Of a stretch of DNA of 64,000 bases, positions 26,200 through 35,696 are shown one piece after another; position 1 is the first letter of the stretch; each line of letters opens with the position of its first letter. This DNA comes from Candidatus Manganitrophaceae bacterium (GTDB lineage: Bacteria > Nitrospirota > Nitrospiria > SBBL01 > Manganitrophaceae), in assembly GCA_016200325.1 (NCBI GenBank), contig JACQEZ010000013.1, positions 1 through 64,000 on the forward strand. The letters are read 5' to 3'. Made by a program: the position numbers and the translations under genes. A model generated the notes under the pieces. The model saw only the letters and a list, made by a program, of their open reading frames with translations, did not search any database and was not told where the DNA came from.

Positions 26200-29100
26200 A
26201 TGTCGCAGAACGAACCGCTCAGAGAAGCGCAGATCGATTCCTTTGTCGGTGAATGGATGGAGCGCTTGTCCCAAAGAGAGATCGGTCCGACCTCGACGTA
26301 TCGGATCCAATTCAACCATCGCTTTCGGTTTCAAGATGCGACGGCGATGATCCCCTATCTCGCCGATCTGGGGGTGTCCGATCTGTATGCCTCCCCCTAC
26401 CTGCAGGCCCGGCCGCAGAGCCTCCACGGTTATGATATCTGCAATCACAACGCGCTCAATGCCGAGATCGGAAGCGAGGCCGACCATGCCGAGATGATCG
26501 CCGTCCTCCGGTCGCACCGGCTCGGCCATCTCCTCGACATCGTTCCGAACCACATGGGGCTGGCCGAGAATCAGTGGTGGCTCGACGTCCTTGAGAACGG
26601 CCAACGCTCGCCGTATGCCCACTACTTTGATATCGATTGGCATCCGATTAAAAAGGAGCTCGACGGCAAAGTGCTCCTCCCGGTGCTCGGCGATCAGTAC
26701 GGGCGGGTCTTGGAAAGCCAACAGCTGAAGCTCGTCTTCTCGGAAGGGGCCTTTCGGATCGGTTACTATGACCATCGCTTTCCGGTGTCGCCTCGGACCT
26801 ATCCGGCCATTTTAAGATGCCGGCTGGAGCAGTTGGACGAGGCGCTCTCCGACGATCCGGAGAACCTCCAGGAGTACTACGGGATCACGCTCGCATTGCT
26901 CCATCTGCCGGAAGAGATTCAATCCGACCCGAAGCGGGTTGCAGAGGAGCGCCGCCAGATCGACTGGATCAAGCGGCGGCTGGAAAAACTTTATCGGACG
27001 CATGAAAAGATTCGAACCTTCGTCGATGAGAATGTCGCCCTCTTCAATGGGAAGCCAGGGGATCCGCGCAGCCTCGATCCGCTCGATCAGCTCCTCAATG
27101 CACAAGCGTATCGGCTCGCTTACTGGCGGGTCGCGGCGGATGAAATCAATTACCGGCGCTTCTTCGATGTCAATGAGCTCGCCTCCATCGCGATGGAGCG
27201 AAAGGAGGTCTTCGAGGAGACGCATCGCTTGATCTTCCGGCTGATCGAAGAGGGGAAGCTCGACGGGCTTCGTCTCGATCATCCCGACGGCCTCTACGAT
27301 CCGATCGATTATTTTCGGCGGCTTCAGAAGCGTTGCTTGATGCTGCAGGGGATGAGGTCGCTCCCCGAAGGGACCTCCGACGAGGTCCGAAGGAAGGTGG
27401 AAGAGAAGTTCGCCGAGGCGGCCGACCGCTTTCTCGCCGGCCGGCCCCGCTCGGCCGCGCCCCTTCCGTTTTACGTCGTCGTCGAGAAGATCTTAAGCAA
27501 GGGGGAGCGGCTGCCGGAGCGCTGGCCGGTGCAGGGGACGGTCGGCTATGAATACCTCAACGCGATCAACGGCCTCTTTGTCGACGGCCAACAGGCAAAA
27601 CGTTTTCACGAGATCTATTCCCGCTTTATCGGGATGCGGTTACGCTTCTCCGACGTCGTTTATGAGCGGAAGAAATTTATCATGAACACCACGATGGCGA
27701 GTGAGATCAACGTCCTCTCCCATCGGCTGAACCGTCTCTCGGAGAAAGACCGCCTCTCGCGCGACTTTACCCTCTACAGCCTGCGCGATGCGATCCGGGA
27801 GGTGATCGCCTGTTTTCCGATTTACCGGACCTACATCACCCAGCAGGAACAGTTGGAAGAGCACGACCGAAAGTTCATTCAGGTGGCGGTGACGAAAGCG
27901 AAGCAGCGGAGCCCCGCGACCGATATTTCAATCTTCGACTACCTCAAGCGGATCCTCTTGATGCAGGTCCCCGAATATTTTACCGAGGCCGACCGGATGG
28001 AGCAGCTCGCCTTTGTTCAGAGGTTCCAACAATGTACCGGCCCGATCATGGCGAAGGGGTTGGAGGATACCGCTTTCTATGTCTACAACCGGCTTGTCTC
28101 GCTCAACGAGGTGGGGGGAGACCCGGAGACCTTTGGGGTTTCGATCTCCGATTTTCACCGGCAAAATGCAGAACGGCTGGAGCGGTGGCCTTCCTCGATG
28201 CTGACCACCTCGACGCACGACACAAAGCGAAGCGAAGATGTGCGGGCGCGGATTGATGTCCTCTCGGAGATTCCCGACGAGTGGGAGGCCGCCGTCACCC
28301 GGTGGGCCGAGCTGAATCATTCGAAGAAGTCCGAGGTGGAAGGGGCGCCGGCCCCCGATGCCAATGAGGAGTATCTCCTCTATCAAACGTTAATCGGCGT
28401 CTGGCCGCCGGAGTATTTGTCACCGAGTGAACACGACGCCTTCAAACAGCGGATTCAAGCCTATATGACCAAAGCATCGAAGGAGGCGAAGGTCAACACC
28501 AGCTGGATCAGCCCCAACGAGGCGTACGACCGCGCCCTCGCCTCTTTTACGGAAGCGATCCTCGACACCGCCCAGCGAAATCCTTTTTTGGAAGATTTTA
28601 AAAAGCTCCAGAAAAAGGTAGCCCACTTTGGGATCTTCAACAGCCTCTCTCAGCTCCTCTTGAAGGTCGCCTCGCCGGGCATACCCGATTTTTATCAAGG
28701 ATGCGAGCTGTTCGATTTCAGTCTGGTCGATCCCGACAACCGCCGGCCGGTCGATTATACCTTCCGGGCTCAGCTGTTGTCGGCGCTGATGAAAGAGATC
28801 CCCTCCGGCGGCCCCTCTCCCTCCTTTATTCAGGCCCTCCTCAGTGAAAAGGGGGATCGGCTGAAGTTGTATGTCGCCTGGCGGGCGCTACAATGTCGGC
28901 GCGCGAACCGGGCCCTCTTTTTGAAGGGGGTCTACCTGCCGCATGAGACGATCGGGCCGGCGCGCGACCACCTGCTCGCTTTCTCCAGGCGGTCGAAGGC
29001 GGGACGGGTCGTGGCGGCGGTCCCCCGGCTCTTGGTGTCGTTGCTCGAACATCGCCCGGGCGATCCGATCGGCGCGGTCTGGGAGGGGAGCGGCATCCTG

Positions 29101-29247
29101 ATCGAAGACGAACTCCCGGGGAGCCGTTATCGCAATGCGCTTACCGGCGAGACGGTTGAAGTGCGGCGCGAAGAGGGAAAGACGGTCCTTTCATTGTCGG
29201 AGGTTTTTTCGACCTTTCCTTTAGCCCTGTTGGTCCGGCAAGAATAA
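26200..29247 (+). CDS. treY: Malto-oligosyltrehalose synthase
   Basis: A 1015-residue GH13 enzyme that converts the reducing end of maltodextrins to a trehalosyl unit. Signatures include TYRIQFN at the start of the barrel, DIVPNHMG, RRFFDVNELASIAME with the catalytic region, and LDGLRLDHPDGLYDP. It is a little longer than many TreY proteins. The usual partner TreZ is not in this window. MalQ at 54629 could share the glucan pool. GGAGCAGGTAGGAG precedes the ATG. Confidence 0.95.
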   Translation: MSQNEPLREAQIDSFVGEWMERLSQREIGPTSTYRIQFNHRFRFQDATAMIPYLADLGVSDLYASPYLQARPQSLHGYDICNHNALNAEIGSEADHAEMIAVLRSHRLGHLLDIVPNHMGLAENQWWLDVLENGQRSPYAHYFDIDWHPIKKELDGKVLLPVLGDQYGRVLESQQLKLVFSEGAFRIGYYDHRFPVSPRTYPAILRCRLEQLDEALSDDPENLQEYYGITLALLHLPEEIQSDPKRVAEERRQIDWIKRRLEKLYRTHEKIRTFVDENVALFNGKPGDPRSLDPLDQLLNAQAYRLAYWRVAADEINYRRFFDVNELASIAMERKEVFEETHRLIFRLIEEGKLDGLRLDHPDGLYDPIDYFRRLQKRCLMLQGMRSLPEGTSDEVRRKVEEKFAEAADRFLAGRPRSAAPLPFYVVVEKILSKGERLPERWPVQGTVGYEYLNAINGLFVDGQQAKRFHEIYSRFIGMRLRFSDVVYERKKFIMNTTMASEINVLSHRLNRLSEKDRLSRDFTLYSLRDAIREVIACFPIYRTYITQQEQLEEHDRKFIQVAVTKAKQRSPATDISIFDYLKRILLMQVPEYFTEADRMEQLAFVQRFQQCTGPIMAKGLEDTAFYVYNRLVSLNEVGGDPETFGVSISDFHRQNAERLERWPSSMLTTSTHDTKRSEDVRARIDVLSEIPDEWEAAVTRWAELNHSKKSEVEGAPAPDANEEYLLYQTLIGVWPPEYLSPSEHDAFKQRIQAYMTKASKEAKVNTSWISPNEAYDRALASFTEAILDTAQRNPFLEDFKKLQKKVAHFGIFNSLSQLLLKVASPGIPDFYQGCELFDFSLVDPDNRRPVDYTFRAQLLSALMKEIPSGGPSPSFIQALLSEKGDRLKLYVAWRALQCRRANRALFLKGVYLPHETIGPARDHLLAFSRRSKAGRVVAAVPRLLVSLLEHRPGDPIGAVWEGSGILIEDELPGSRYRNALTGETVEVRREEGKTVLSLSEVFSTFPLALLVRQE

Positions 29248-29487
29248 AGACAAGCGCTCCGAAAGGGGATCGCGGATCGTGTTCGAATTCTGATGAAGAA
29301 TCGAGGTAGAGCGCCATCACCGGATGCGGCCGGCAAGGGACGACGCGCTTCGGGCGTTTCCCTTGACATGGCGTTTAAGATCACAGTACGCTTCTGTCAC
29401 CCGATCTCACGGATAGGGCTGATTGAGGATCCGATTCGGCGATAGATTTTTATTTCCCGATCAGCCTCTCCCTTAAAGAAGAGAGCG

Positions 29488-30552
29488 ATGCGTGAACGAC
29501 GTTGGGAGTCTCAATCGACGATCACCTTTGATGAGATGGCCGTCCTCTGCAGCACCCTTCGGGGGTTCGGCCTCGAGGTCAAAGAGATTGAGAAAGAGGT
29601 CTCCTGCTATTTTGAAGAATTTTGGATTGATGCGCTGGAGGAGATCGATCGACTCGAGGAGTGGACCGTCGATGAGGTGACGCTGGTCCAGGTCGATTCC
29701 CAATGGAAGGGAGACTTCTTCGTCCTGTCGGCGCACCATTACGATCTCTTCCGTCGTTATCTTTCGATGGAAGCCTATCTCTCGCTCTGCCATCCCTGGC
29801 AGGTCCCGGCCGATCTGAAGGCAAAGCTGCATCACGCGGAGGCGATGTTCTGGATCGGGTTCCGGCAGGACCACGGCTTCATCCGCGTCCGCCTGGTTCC
29901 AAATGAAGTCATTACGCCGGGTGAGAAGCGGGGAGAATCAAAGCGGTTCACCTGGATGAGCGAGCGGGCGGCCCTCTTTTCCTCGGCCATTGAAGCGCTC
30001 GACCTTCCCCTCTTCGTCGACTGGGAGAAGGGGGCGCTGTCGATCTCCTCGGAAGATCCCGCCACGCCGATCTCCTGCTCCTGGCCCGATGCGTTCGGAC
30101 CGTGTCAATTCGAGTTCATCACCGCCGATCCCTATGAGCTGTTGGTCCCAGCGGCGCGGCTGGTCTCAAAGTTCGGCGCCCGTCCGGCGACGATCCGGAC
30201 TTTCTTTTCCGGTTTCTCGCGCGAGGTCCTCCAGATGTTCCACCGCCTTCAACCCGAGGGACGGCTTCTCTATCGCGGCTATGTCCAGGCGCCGCTGAGC
30301 GACCTTCCGAAAATCGTTCAGGCGGTCGAGCCGAGTGGACGGGTTTTGGCGAACCTCTGCGAGTTTAGAACGACGCAGCTGCTGCCGAAGGGGGAGGAAG
30401 CCTATGCGGTGATCGGGGTGATCGGAAGCGGATTGGGATTTAAGATTGAGATCCGTCTCAACCGCGCCCCGCTCCCGGAAGAGCGGATGGAGGAGTGGCT
30501 GGAAGGTTTAACGGGGCTGGCGATGCGCTATGCGCCGCTCTCGTCTTATTAA
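29488..30552 (+). CDS. Unrecognised 354-residue protein
   Basis: I do not recognise a family. The protein is acidic, soluble-looking and without signal peptide or membrane segment. It contains an evenly spread mix of beta-type and helical segments and ends EEWLEGLTGLAMRYAP. Codon use matches neighbours, so it is likely expressed. It lies 240 bases after treY and 100 before the convergent arsC-like gene, so it may be monocistronic. Confidence 0.6.
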   Translation: MRERRWESQSTITFDEMAVLCSTLRGFGLEVKEIEKEVSCYFEEFWIDALEEIDRLEEWTVDEVTLVQVDSQWKGDFFVLSAHHYDLFRRYLSMEAYLSLCHPWQVPADLKAKLHHAEAMFWIGFRQDHGFIRVRLVPNEVITPGEKRGESKRFTWMSERAALFSSAIEALDLPLFVDWEKGALSISSEDPATPISCSWPDAFGPCQFEFITADPYELLVPAARLVSKFGARPATIRTFFSGFSREVLQMFHRLQPEGRLLYRGYVQAPLSDLPKIVQAVEPSGRVLANLCEFRTTQLLPKGEEAYAVIGVIGSGLGFKIEIRLNRAPLPEERMEEWLEGLTGLAMRYAPLSSY

Positions 30553-30652
30553 AAGCGCCGGATCTGCCTGAACAGACCGATGGCCGAAAGCGCCGCTAAG
30601 CGCTAAGCAAGATAGACCCGGTCAGAAGGTCCTTTCCGAACCCGCCGCACCC

Positions 30653-31081
30653 TTACAGCGTTTGCGAAAATTCTTCGATCCGCTTTTGGAGCATCTCGCG
30701 GACCTCTTTGAATGCGATCTGCTTTCCTTCCGTGTTGCTTTTGAATCCATAGTGGGTGGTCATCATCACCGGATCGGGGACCGGCCAGTGAAGCCGCTGG
30801 ACGGTCGGGGGGAGGGCCGGGAGACTCTTTGCGGAGGTGTTGCAAAGGGTGACGATGATGTCCATCTCTTTCCATGGCACATGGTTGATCGATTTGGTTT
30901 TCTGCTGGGAGATGTCGATTCCGATCTCGGCCATCGTTTTGACGGCGAGCGGATTTACCGCCATCGGCTGGATTCCGGCGCTGTGGACCTCGAACCGGTC
31001 GCCGAGGGTTTTCTTCACCATTCCTTCCGCCATCTGGCTTCGGCTGGCGTTGGTCGCACACAAAAACAAAATCTTTTTCAT
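30653..31081 (-). CDS. ArsC-like low-molecular-weight phosphatase
   Basis: 142 residues with the LMW protein-tyrosine-phosphatase loop C-A-T-N-A-S-R (C-x5-R) near the N-terminus and Asp in the WPVPDPV general-acid region. It resembles thioredoxin-coupled arsenate reductases, which shuttle a disulfide across three cysteines. Cys in TLCNTS matches the second, but the third is absent (the region reads KSLPALPP). It may use another thiol partner or be a phosphatase. No arsR or ars transporter is nearby. AAGGATAG precedes the ATG, and a hairpin lies immediately upstream. Confidence 0.75.
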   Translation of the reverse strand: MKKILFLCATNASRSQMAEGMVKKTLGDRFEVHSAGIQPMAVNPLAVKTMAEIGIDISQQKTKSINHVPWKEMDIIVTLCNTSAKSLPALPPTVQRLHWPVPDPVMMTTHYGFKSNTEGKQIAFKEVREMLQKRIEEFSQTL

Positions 31082-31101
31082 TTCTATCCTTTGGTCAAGG
31101 A

Positions 31102-31141
31102 GGCTGACGAAAATCAGTTCGTACCCCGATTTTCATCAGCC
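31102..31141 (-). promoter_or_regulatory. Long hairpin upstream of the arsC-like gene
   Basis: GGCTGA-C-GAAAATC, a 12-base loop, then GATTTTC-A-TCAGCC: 13 paired bases with one mismatch. It ends 20 bases before the arsC-like start on the minus strand. It could be a protein-binding operator, an mRNA leader structure or a weak terminator; no T run follows on the minus strand. Confidence 0.5.
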
Positions 31142-31289
31142 GCAATAATGAGGCTGGTCAAAAGAATAGCCTGGTTTCGGGGTCGGGTCAAGAAGAAAGT
31201 CGGTCCCTTCCGGCTGGAAGCGGCGTGGCGGATGTGGTATGATGCCGAGGGCTTAAACGAGGCGAGGCAGGTTGGTATAGAGGAGGGCC

Positions 31290-31574
31290 ATGGGCGGGGC
31301 GACGCAGCAGAAGATTGAACGGAAGATGAAAGAGGCGCTGGGGGCGGTTTTCGTCGAGGTGATCGATGAGAGCTGGAAACACGCCGGACATGCCGGGGCG
31401 GCCTCGGGGGGAGGCCACTTTATCCTTCAGGTCGTTTCCGACCGGTTTGAGGGGGTCTCTCTTCTTAATCGAAACCGGCTTGTCTTCTCGGTCTTAAAGG
31501 AAGAGATGGGGGCCGAGATCCATGCGTTGTCGATCAAGGCGATCACCCCTCAAGAGTGGAAGGGGATCTCATGA
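31290..31574 (+). CDS. BolA family protein
   Basis: 94 residues with the BolA/IbaG fold: an N-terminal helix (KIERKMKEAL), the conserved His region (SGGGHFILQVVSDRFEG), and the FxxxxxxxRxxxVFSVL-like helix ending near EIHALSIKAITP. BolA proteins form [2Fe-2S]-bridged complexes with monothiol glutaredoxins and affect iron handling and morphology. TAGAGGAGGGCC precedes the ATG. Confidence 0.88.
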   Translation: MGGATQQKIERKMKEALGAVFVEVIDESWKHAGHAGAASGGGHFILQVVSDRFEGVSLLNRNRLVFSVLKEEMGAEIHALSIKAITPQEWKGIS

Positions 31575-31628
31575 TCGGCCTGCGCCGAAGTAGACAAATC
31601 CGGCATGCCGAATCGGCCGCTCAATCCA

Positions 31629-31657
31629 TTGACTTTTTTTGCCGGAACTGTTACGGT
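31629..31657 (+). promoter_or_regulatory. Candidate sigma70 promoter of ald
   Basis: TTGACT at 31629-31634, 17-base spacer, TACGGT at 31652-31657. The expected start site (about 31664) leaves only about 8 bases before the ald ATG, with no Shine-Dalgarno match, so the transcript may be near-leaderless. Confidence 0.45.
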
Positions 31658-31670
31658 ACCTCCTCCGTAA
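31651..31670 (+). promoter_or_regulatory. Candidate operator dyad overlapping -10 and start of ald
   Basis: TTACGG-N8-CCGTAA is a perfect inverted repeat lying between the -10 hexamer and the ATG at 31672. The position suits a repressor. Confidence 0.45.
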
Positions 31671-31671
31671 G

Positions 31672-32780
31672 ATGAAAATCGGCGTACCCAAAGAGATCAA
31701 AGATCACGAATATCGCGTCAGCGTCATCCCCGCCGGCGTCGGTATGCTTCGAAGAGGGGGCCATCCGGTGTGGGTCGAGGCGGGGGCCGGGGAGGGGAGC
31801 GGGATTCCCGACGCCGCTTATCGAAAGGCCGGCGCCCGGATCGTCACCTCCAGGGAAAAGCTCTTTGATGAAGCGGAGCTGATCGTCAAGGTCAAGGAGC
31901 CGCTCGCGAGCGAATATGATCTCTTTCATCCCGGCCAGATCCTTTTTACCTATCTTCATCTGGCGGCGGAGCCGGCGCTCCTAGAGGCGTTGCTCAAGGG
32001 AAGGGTCACGGCGATCGCATATGAGACGATCGCGCTGGCCGACGGCAACCGGCCGCTGCTCCGTCCGATGAGCGAGGTGGCCGGTCGAATGGCGGTTCTC
32101 GTCGGCGCACATTATCTTCAGCGGCCGTCGGGCGGCATCGGGCTTTTGCTCTCCGGGCTGGCCGGGGTTGAAAAGGGACGGGTGACGGTTCTCGGCGGCG
32201 GCGTGGTTGGAAAGAACGCAGCCCAGGTGGCGCTCTCTCTCGGCGCGGTTGTAACGGTGATCGATGAGAACGCGGCGCGCCGGGCTTCTCTCGACGATTT
32301 TTTCCGAGGGCAAGTAACGACACTTCCTCCCTACCGGGATGAAATCGCCGCGCACGTTGCGGCGAGTGATCTGGTCATCGGGGCGGTCGCCCGGTCTGCG
32401 GAGAAGGCCCCGCACCTGGTCACGCGGCAGATGATCTCCAAAATGAGGAAGGGATCGGTCGTCGTCGATGTCTCGATCGATCAGGGAGGCTGCTTCGAGA
32501 CCTCTCGGCCGACGAGCCACTCGAAGCCGACCTACGAGGTGGACGGCGTCATTCATTACTGTGTCGCCAACATGCCGGGCGCGGTGCCGAGGAGCTCGAC
32601 CTTTGCATTGGCCGGTGTGACCTTTCCCTATCTGGAAGCGCTGGCCCGGTTCGGCTTGAAGCGGGCCGTTGCATCCGATCCGGCTTTGGCAAACGGCGTC
32701 AATCTTTATGACGGCAAGATTGTTCATCCGGACGTGGCAAAAGTTTTTGGTAAGAAAGCAGTCTCATTAAGTGAGTTTTT

Positions 32781-32790
<10 letters not shown>
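31672..32790 (+). CDS. ald: Alanine dehydrogenase
   Basis: 372 residues, standard length. It reversibly deaminates L-alanine to pyruvate with NAD. The N-terminal signature [17 protein letters not shown] and NAD motif [12 protein letters not shown] are clear, and the TSHSKPTYE region binds nucleotide. The last ten bases, including the stop codon, overlap the 5' end of tRNA-Pro, so the two are probably transcribed together and processed. Start ATG 31672 is the conserved start. Confidence 0.95.
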
Positions 32791-32857
<67 letters not shown>

Positions 32858-32903
32858 CTTTTGATAACAAATCATCCGCCATGATCGATCCTCTCCATAC
32901 ACT

Positions 32904-33185
32904 ATGTCGGAGATCCTCTCAAGCCACATCTATGTCAGCGGAAGGGTGCAGGGGGTCGGATATCGAGATTTCGCGCAACGACAGGCGGTTTCTCTCCACC
33001 TCAACGGCTATGTTCGAAACCTAACCGACGGACGGGTCGAGCTCGAAGTGGAAGGGGAGCGGGGCCAGATCGAACAGCTCATCCAGGCCCTCCGGAGAGG
33101 TCCTTCCCGGTCGAAGGTGACCGCCGTCGATGCGACATGGGCTCCCACCTCAAGGCGATTTTCAGATTTCTCGATTCGGTATTAA
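32904..33185 (+). CDS. acyP: Acylphosphatase
   Basis: 93 residues, ferredoxin-like acylphosphatase fold. The catalytic Arg lies in [11 protein letters not shown] and the Asn in GYVRNLTDG, both intact. It hydrolyses carboxyl-phosphate bonds. Usual length; 46 bases after the tRNA. Confidence 0.93.
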   Translation: MSEILSSHIYVSGRVQGVGYRDFAQRQAVSLHLNGYVRNLTDGRVELEVEGERGQIEQLIQALRRGPSRSKVTAVDATWAPTSRRFSDFSIRY

Positions 33186-33192
33186 AAACCGC

Positions 33193-33220
33193 TTGTCTTC
33201 CCCTTTGTTTCTACTATAAT
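33193..33220 (+). promoter_or_regulatory. Candidate sigma70 promoter of the sigma factor gene
   Basis: TTGTCT at 33193-33198, 16-base spacer and a perfect TATAAT at 33215-33220, 26 bases before the sigma factor ATG. The -35 box overlaps the acylphosphatase 3' flank. Confidence 0.6.
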
Positions 33221-33245
33221 AAAAGAAACCTCCGAGGGTAATCGT

Positions 33246-34202
33246 ATGAACGAAGAGTGGGTAGAAGAGGAGAAAGAAAACGCCGACGACGAGGCCGAAG
33301 AGGCTGAATCGGACCTCCCTGGGGCGGAAGGGACTCCCTCGTATGAAGAGGAAGAAGAGGACCGGTACGCCCCGCCGGCCGATGCGGTGAAGACCTATCT
33401 CCGGGATATCCGGCGGTCGACCCTCCTGACCTTCAAGGACGAGGTGATGCTCGCCAAGAAGATCGGAAAGGGGGATGAAGCGGCCCGGCAGCGGATGATC
33501 GAATCGAACCTTCGCCTCGTTGTCAGCATCGGCAAACGATATATGAACCGCGGGCTTCCCTTCTCGGACATAATCGAAGAGGGGAACATCGGCTTGATTA
33601 AAGCGGTCGAGAAGTACAATTACCGGAAGGGCTTTCGGTTCTCGACCTATGCATCGTGGTGGATTCGTCAATCGATTGAGCGGGCGATCATCAATCAAAG
33701 CAAGCTGATCCGTCTGCCGGTTCACGTGGTGGAGCGGGTCAATCATTACCTCTCTCACGTCGAAGATTTGGTTCAGGAGCTCGGCCGAGAGCCGGGACAG
33801 GAAGAGATCTCCAAGAAGATGCGGATTCATCCGGAAGATGTCGATCACCTTCAGCAGCTTCTCCGGAAGACCTACTCGCTCGACAGCCCGATTGCGGCGA
33901 ATAAAGAGACGGCGCTCCGCGACGTGATTGAAGATACCAGCCAGATCTCTCCGATCAACAAAGCCGAGGGGGTCCGCCGAAGGGAAGACATTCTCAGCTG
34001 GATGACGAATTTAAAAGAGAACGAGCGGCAGGTGCTTGTGCTTCGATTCGGTCTGGAGGGGGACGAGCCGCACACGCTCGAGGAGATCGGAAAAGTCTTC
34101 GGGCTGACGCGGGAGCGGGTCCGCCAGATCGAGTCGAGCGCCCTCCGAAAGCTGAGGACCATTATTGCCGAGAAGACGATCGGCCCCGATGAAATTCTGT
34201 AG
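33246..34202 (+). CDS. RpoS-like group 2 sigma factor
   Basis: 318 residues. After a very acidic 45-residue N-terminus comes region 1.2 ([11 protein letters not shown]), region 2 ([27 protein letters not shown] split over the core- and -10-binding parts), region 3, and region 4 ending in [12 protein letters not shown]. Region 1.1 of primary sigma is missing, so it is an alternative, RpoS-type factor that should recognise sigma70-like promoters under stress or slow growth. The operon may continue into apt 33 bases later. Confidence 0.9.
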   Translation: MNEEWVEEEKENADDEAEEAESDLPGAEGTPSYEEEEEDRYAPPADAVKTYLRDIRRSTLLTFKDEVMLAKKIGKGDEAARQRMIESNLRLVVSIGKRYMNRGLPFSDIIEEGNIGLIKAVEKYNYRKGFRFSTYASWWIRQSIERAIINQSKLIRLPVHVVERVNHYLSHVEDLVQELGREPGQEEISKKMRIHPEDVDHLQQLLRKTYSLDSPIAANKETALRDVIEDTSQISPINKAEGVRRREDILSWMTNLKENERQVLVLRFGLEGDEPHTLEEIGKVFGLTRERVRQIESSALRKLRTIIAEKTIGPDEIL

Positions 34203-34235
34203 AGGCCGCCTATTCCGCAGCGTGAGGAAGCGACG

Positions 34236-34751
34236 ATGGACTTAAAATCAAAGATTCGCGAAGTTCCGAACTTTCCCAAAGAAGGAATTCTCTTCTACGA
34301 CATCACCACCCTTCTCAAAGATCCGCTCGCCTTTCAAGAGGTGATTCGACAGCTCGCCGCCCCCTTTATCGATAAGAAAATAAAAAAAGTGGTCGGGATC
34401 GAATCGCGGGGGTTTATCTTCGGCGCGCCGCTGGCCGAGCGGCTCGGCGCCGGATTGGTCCCCGTTCGCAAGCCGGGGAAACTTCCCGCGGCCAAGATCG
34501 AAGAGAAGTATAATCTCGAATATGGCTCCGACAGCTTGGCGATTCACAAAGATGCGATCTCACCCGGAGAGCGGGTGTTGATCGCAGACGACCTCCTCGC
34601 CACCGGCGGGACGGCGCTGACCACCGCCAATCTGATCCGGCAGCTGGGGGGGGATATCCAAGGAGCGGTCTTCGTCGTCGAGCTTGCCGGGTTGAAAGGA
34701 CGCGAGAAGCTAAAGGGCTTTCCAATTACTTCGCTGGTCGTATACGACTGA
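34236..34751 (+). CDS. apt: Adenine phosphoribosyltransferase
   Basis: 171 residues, type I phosphoribosyltransferase; salvages adenine to AMP. The PRPP loop is VLIADDLLATGGTA, and the N-terminal hood begins with KIREVPNFPKEGILFYDITTL in the normal way. Confidence 0.96.
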   Translation: MDLKSKIREVPNFPKEGILFYDITTLLKDPLAFQEVIRQLAAPFIDKKIKKVVGIESRGFIFGAPLAERLGAGLVPVRKPGKLPAAKIEEKYNLEYGSDSLAIHKDAISPGERVLIADDLLATGGTALTTANLIRQLGGDIQGAVFVVELAGLKGREKLKGFPITSLVVYD

Positions 34752-34818
34752 GCGATCCCGCCGACCCTGACGCCGTTCTCACTCCGATAAAATTTTAGAT
34801 CGAGTTTTTCGGGGGCAC

Positions 34819-34846
34819 TTGCATCTTTGTGCTTTTATGTTATCCT
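34819..34846 (+). promoter_or_regulatory. Candidate promoter of the small lipoprotein gene
   Basis: TTGCAT at 34819-34824, 16-base spacer and TATCCT at 34841-34846, 28 bases before ATG 34874. Confidence 0.35.
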
Positions 34847-34873
34847 TAGGTACGTTTTGGAAAAGGGGGATTC

Positions 34874-35281
34874 ATGAAGAGATCGCTCTTATTTTTTCTT
34901 TTGGGATGGGCGCTCGTCGGATGCGGCGGGGGAAATAGCGGAAGCGATGTCACGATCACCCTCGCTGGGACGGTCACACAAGGGGCGACCAGCGGTGGAC
35001 AAGGGAACCCGGCGCCTTCCGCAGTCGTCACCATCAACGAGACACACCAGAGCGCGACGATTACCTCGGCGAATAATGGAACGTACAGCATCGGGAGTGT
35101 CCCTGTGGGCGGCACCTTTACCGTTCAAGTAACCGAGCCGAACAATGCGTTGATCAACGTCAGCTGCGGTATCCGGATACCCGATTCGACCACGATCCAG
35201 GTCACCAGCAGTCCCGATGTATGCAGCGCCGGCACCTCGCCGGCGATTGGAACACTCATACTCAATATCACCCTTCCGTAA
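34874..35281 (+). CDS. Putative lipoprotein with carboxypeptidase-regulatory-like fold
   Basis: 135 residues. A signal peptide ends in lipobox LVGC, followed by a glycine-rich linker. The rest (VTITLAGTVTQG ... TSANNGTYSIGSVPVGGTFTVQV) looks like a single CarboxypepD_reg/transthyretin-like beta sandwich, common in surface proteins. No specific function can be assigned. Confidence 0.7.
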   Translation: MKRSLLFFLLGWALVGCGGGNSGSDVTITLAGTVTQGATSGGQGNPAPSAVVTINETHQSATITSANNGTYSIGSVPVGGTFTVQVTEPNNALINVSCGIRIPDSTTIQVTSSPDVCSAGTSPAIGTLILNITLP

Positions 35282-35294
35282 TCCCAGGAGGCAG

Positions 35295-35675
35295 ATGAGC
35301 GCAGCTCAAAAGCGGGTCTTTATCATCGACGATTCGGAGACCGTTCGAAAAAACCTCACCGGCATATTAACCCGGGGAGGATATCAGGTCTTTGATGTGT
35401 CCGACGGCTCGCAGGGGCTCAAGCGGCTGTCGCAGGAGCGGTTCGACGTTCTGTTGCTCGACATCGAAATGCCCGGCCTCAACGGCTTTGAGCTCCTTCG
35501 GATCATCCAGGCGGGAAACTTGGCCCAGGGTGCGCCGATTTTGGTGATCACCGGAAAACAAAATGACCTCTCGGCGGTCCATGAGGTGAAGAAATATGGC
35601 GCCGCCGGATTTATCGACAAGTCTGCTTCTCCAGAAGACCTTCTCTTCCGTATTTCTCGCGCGTTGTCTTCCTAA
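35295..35675 (+). CDS. Receiver-only response regulator
   Basis: 126 residues, one CheY-like receiver. Acidic pair in FIIDDSE, phospho-acceptor Asp in LLLDIEMPG, Thr/Ser-Lys switch (VITGK; FIDKS). There is no output domain, so it acts by protein contact or in a phosphorelay. CCAGGAGGCAG precedes ATG 35295; no kinase gene is adjacent. Confidence 0.9.
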   Translation: MSAAQKRVFIIDDSETVRKNLTGILTRGGYQVFDVSDGSQGLKRLSQERFDVLLLDIEMPGLNGFELLRIIQAGNLAQGAPILVITGKQNDLSAVHEVKKYGAAGFIDKSASPEDLLFRISRALSS

Positions 35676-35696
35676 AATCGAACCGCTCCGTGAGAA

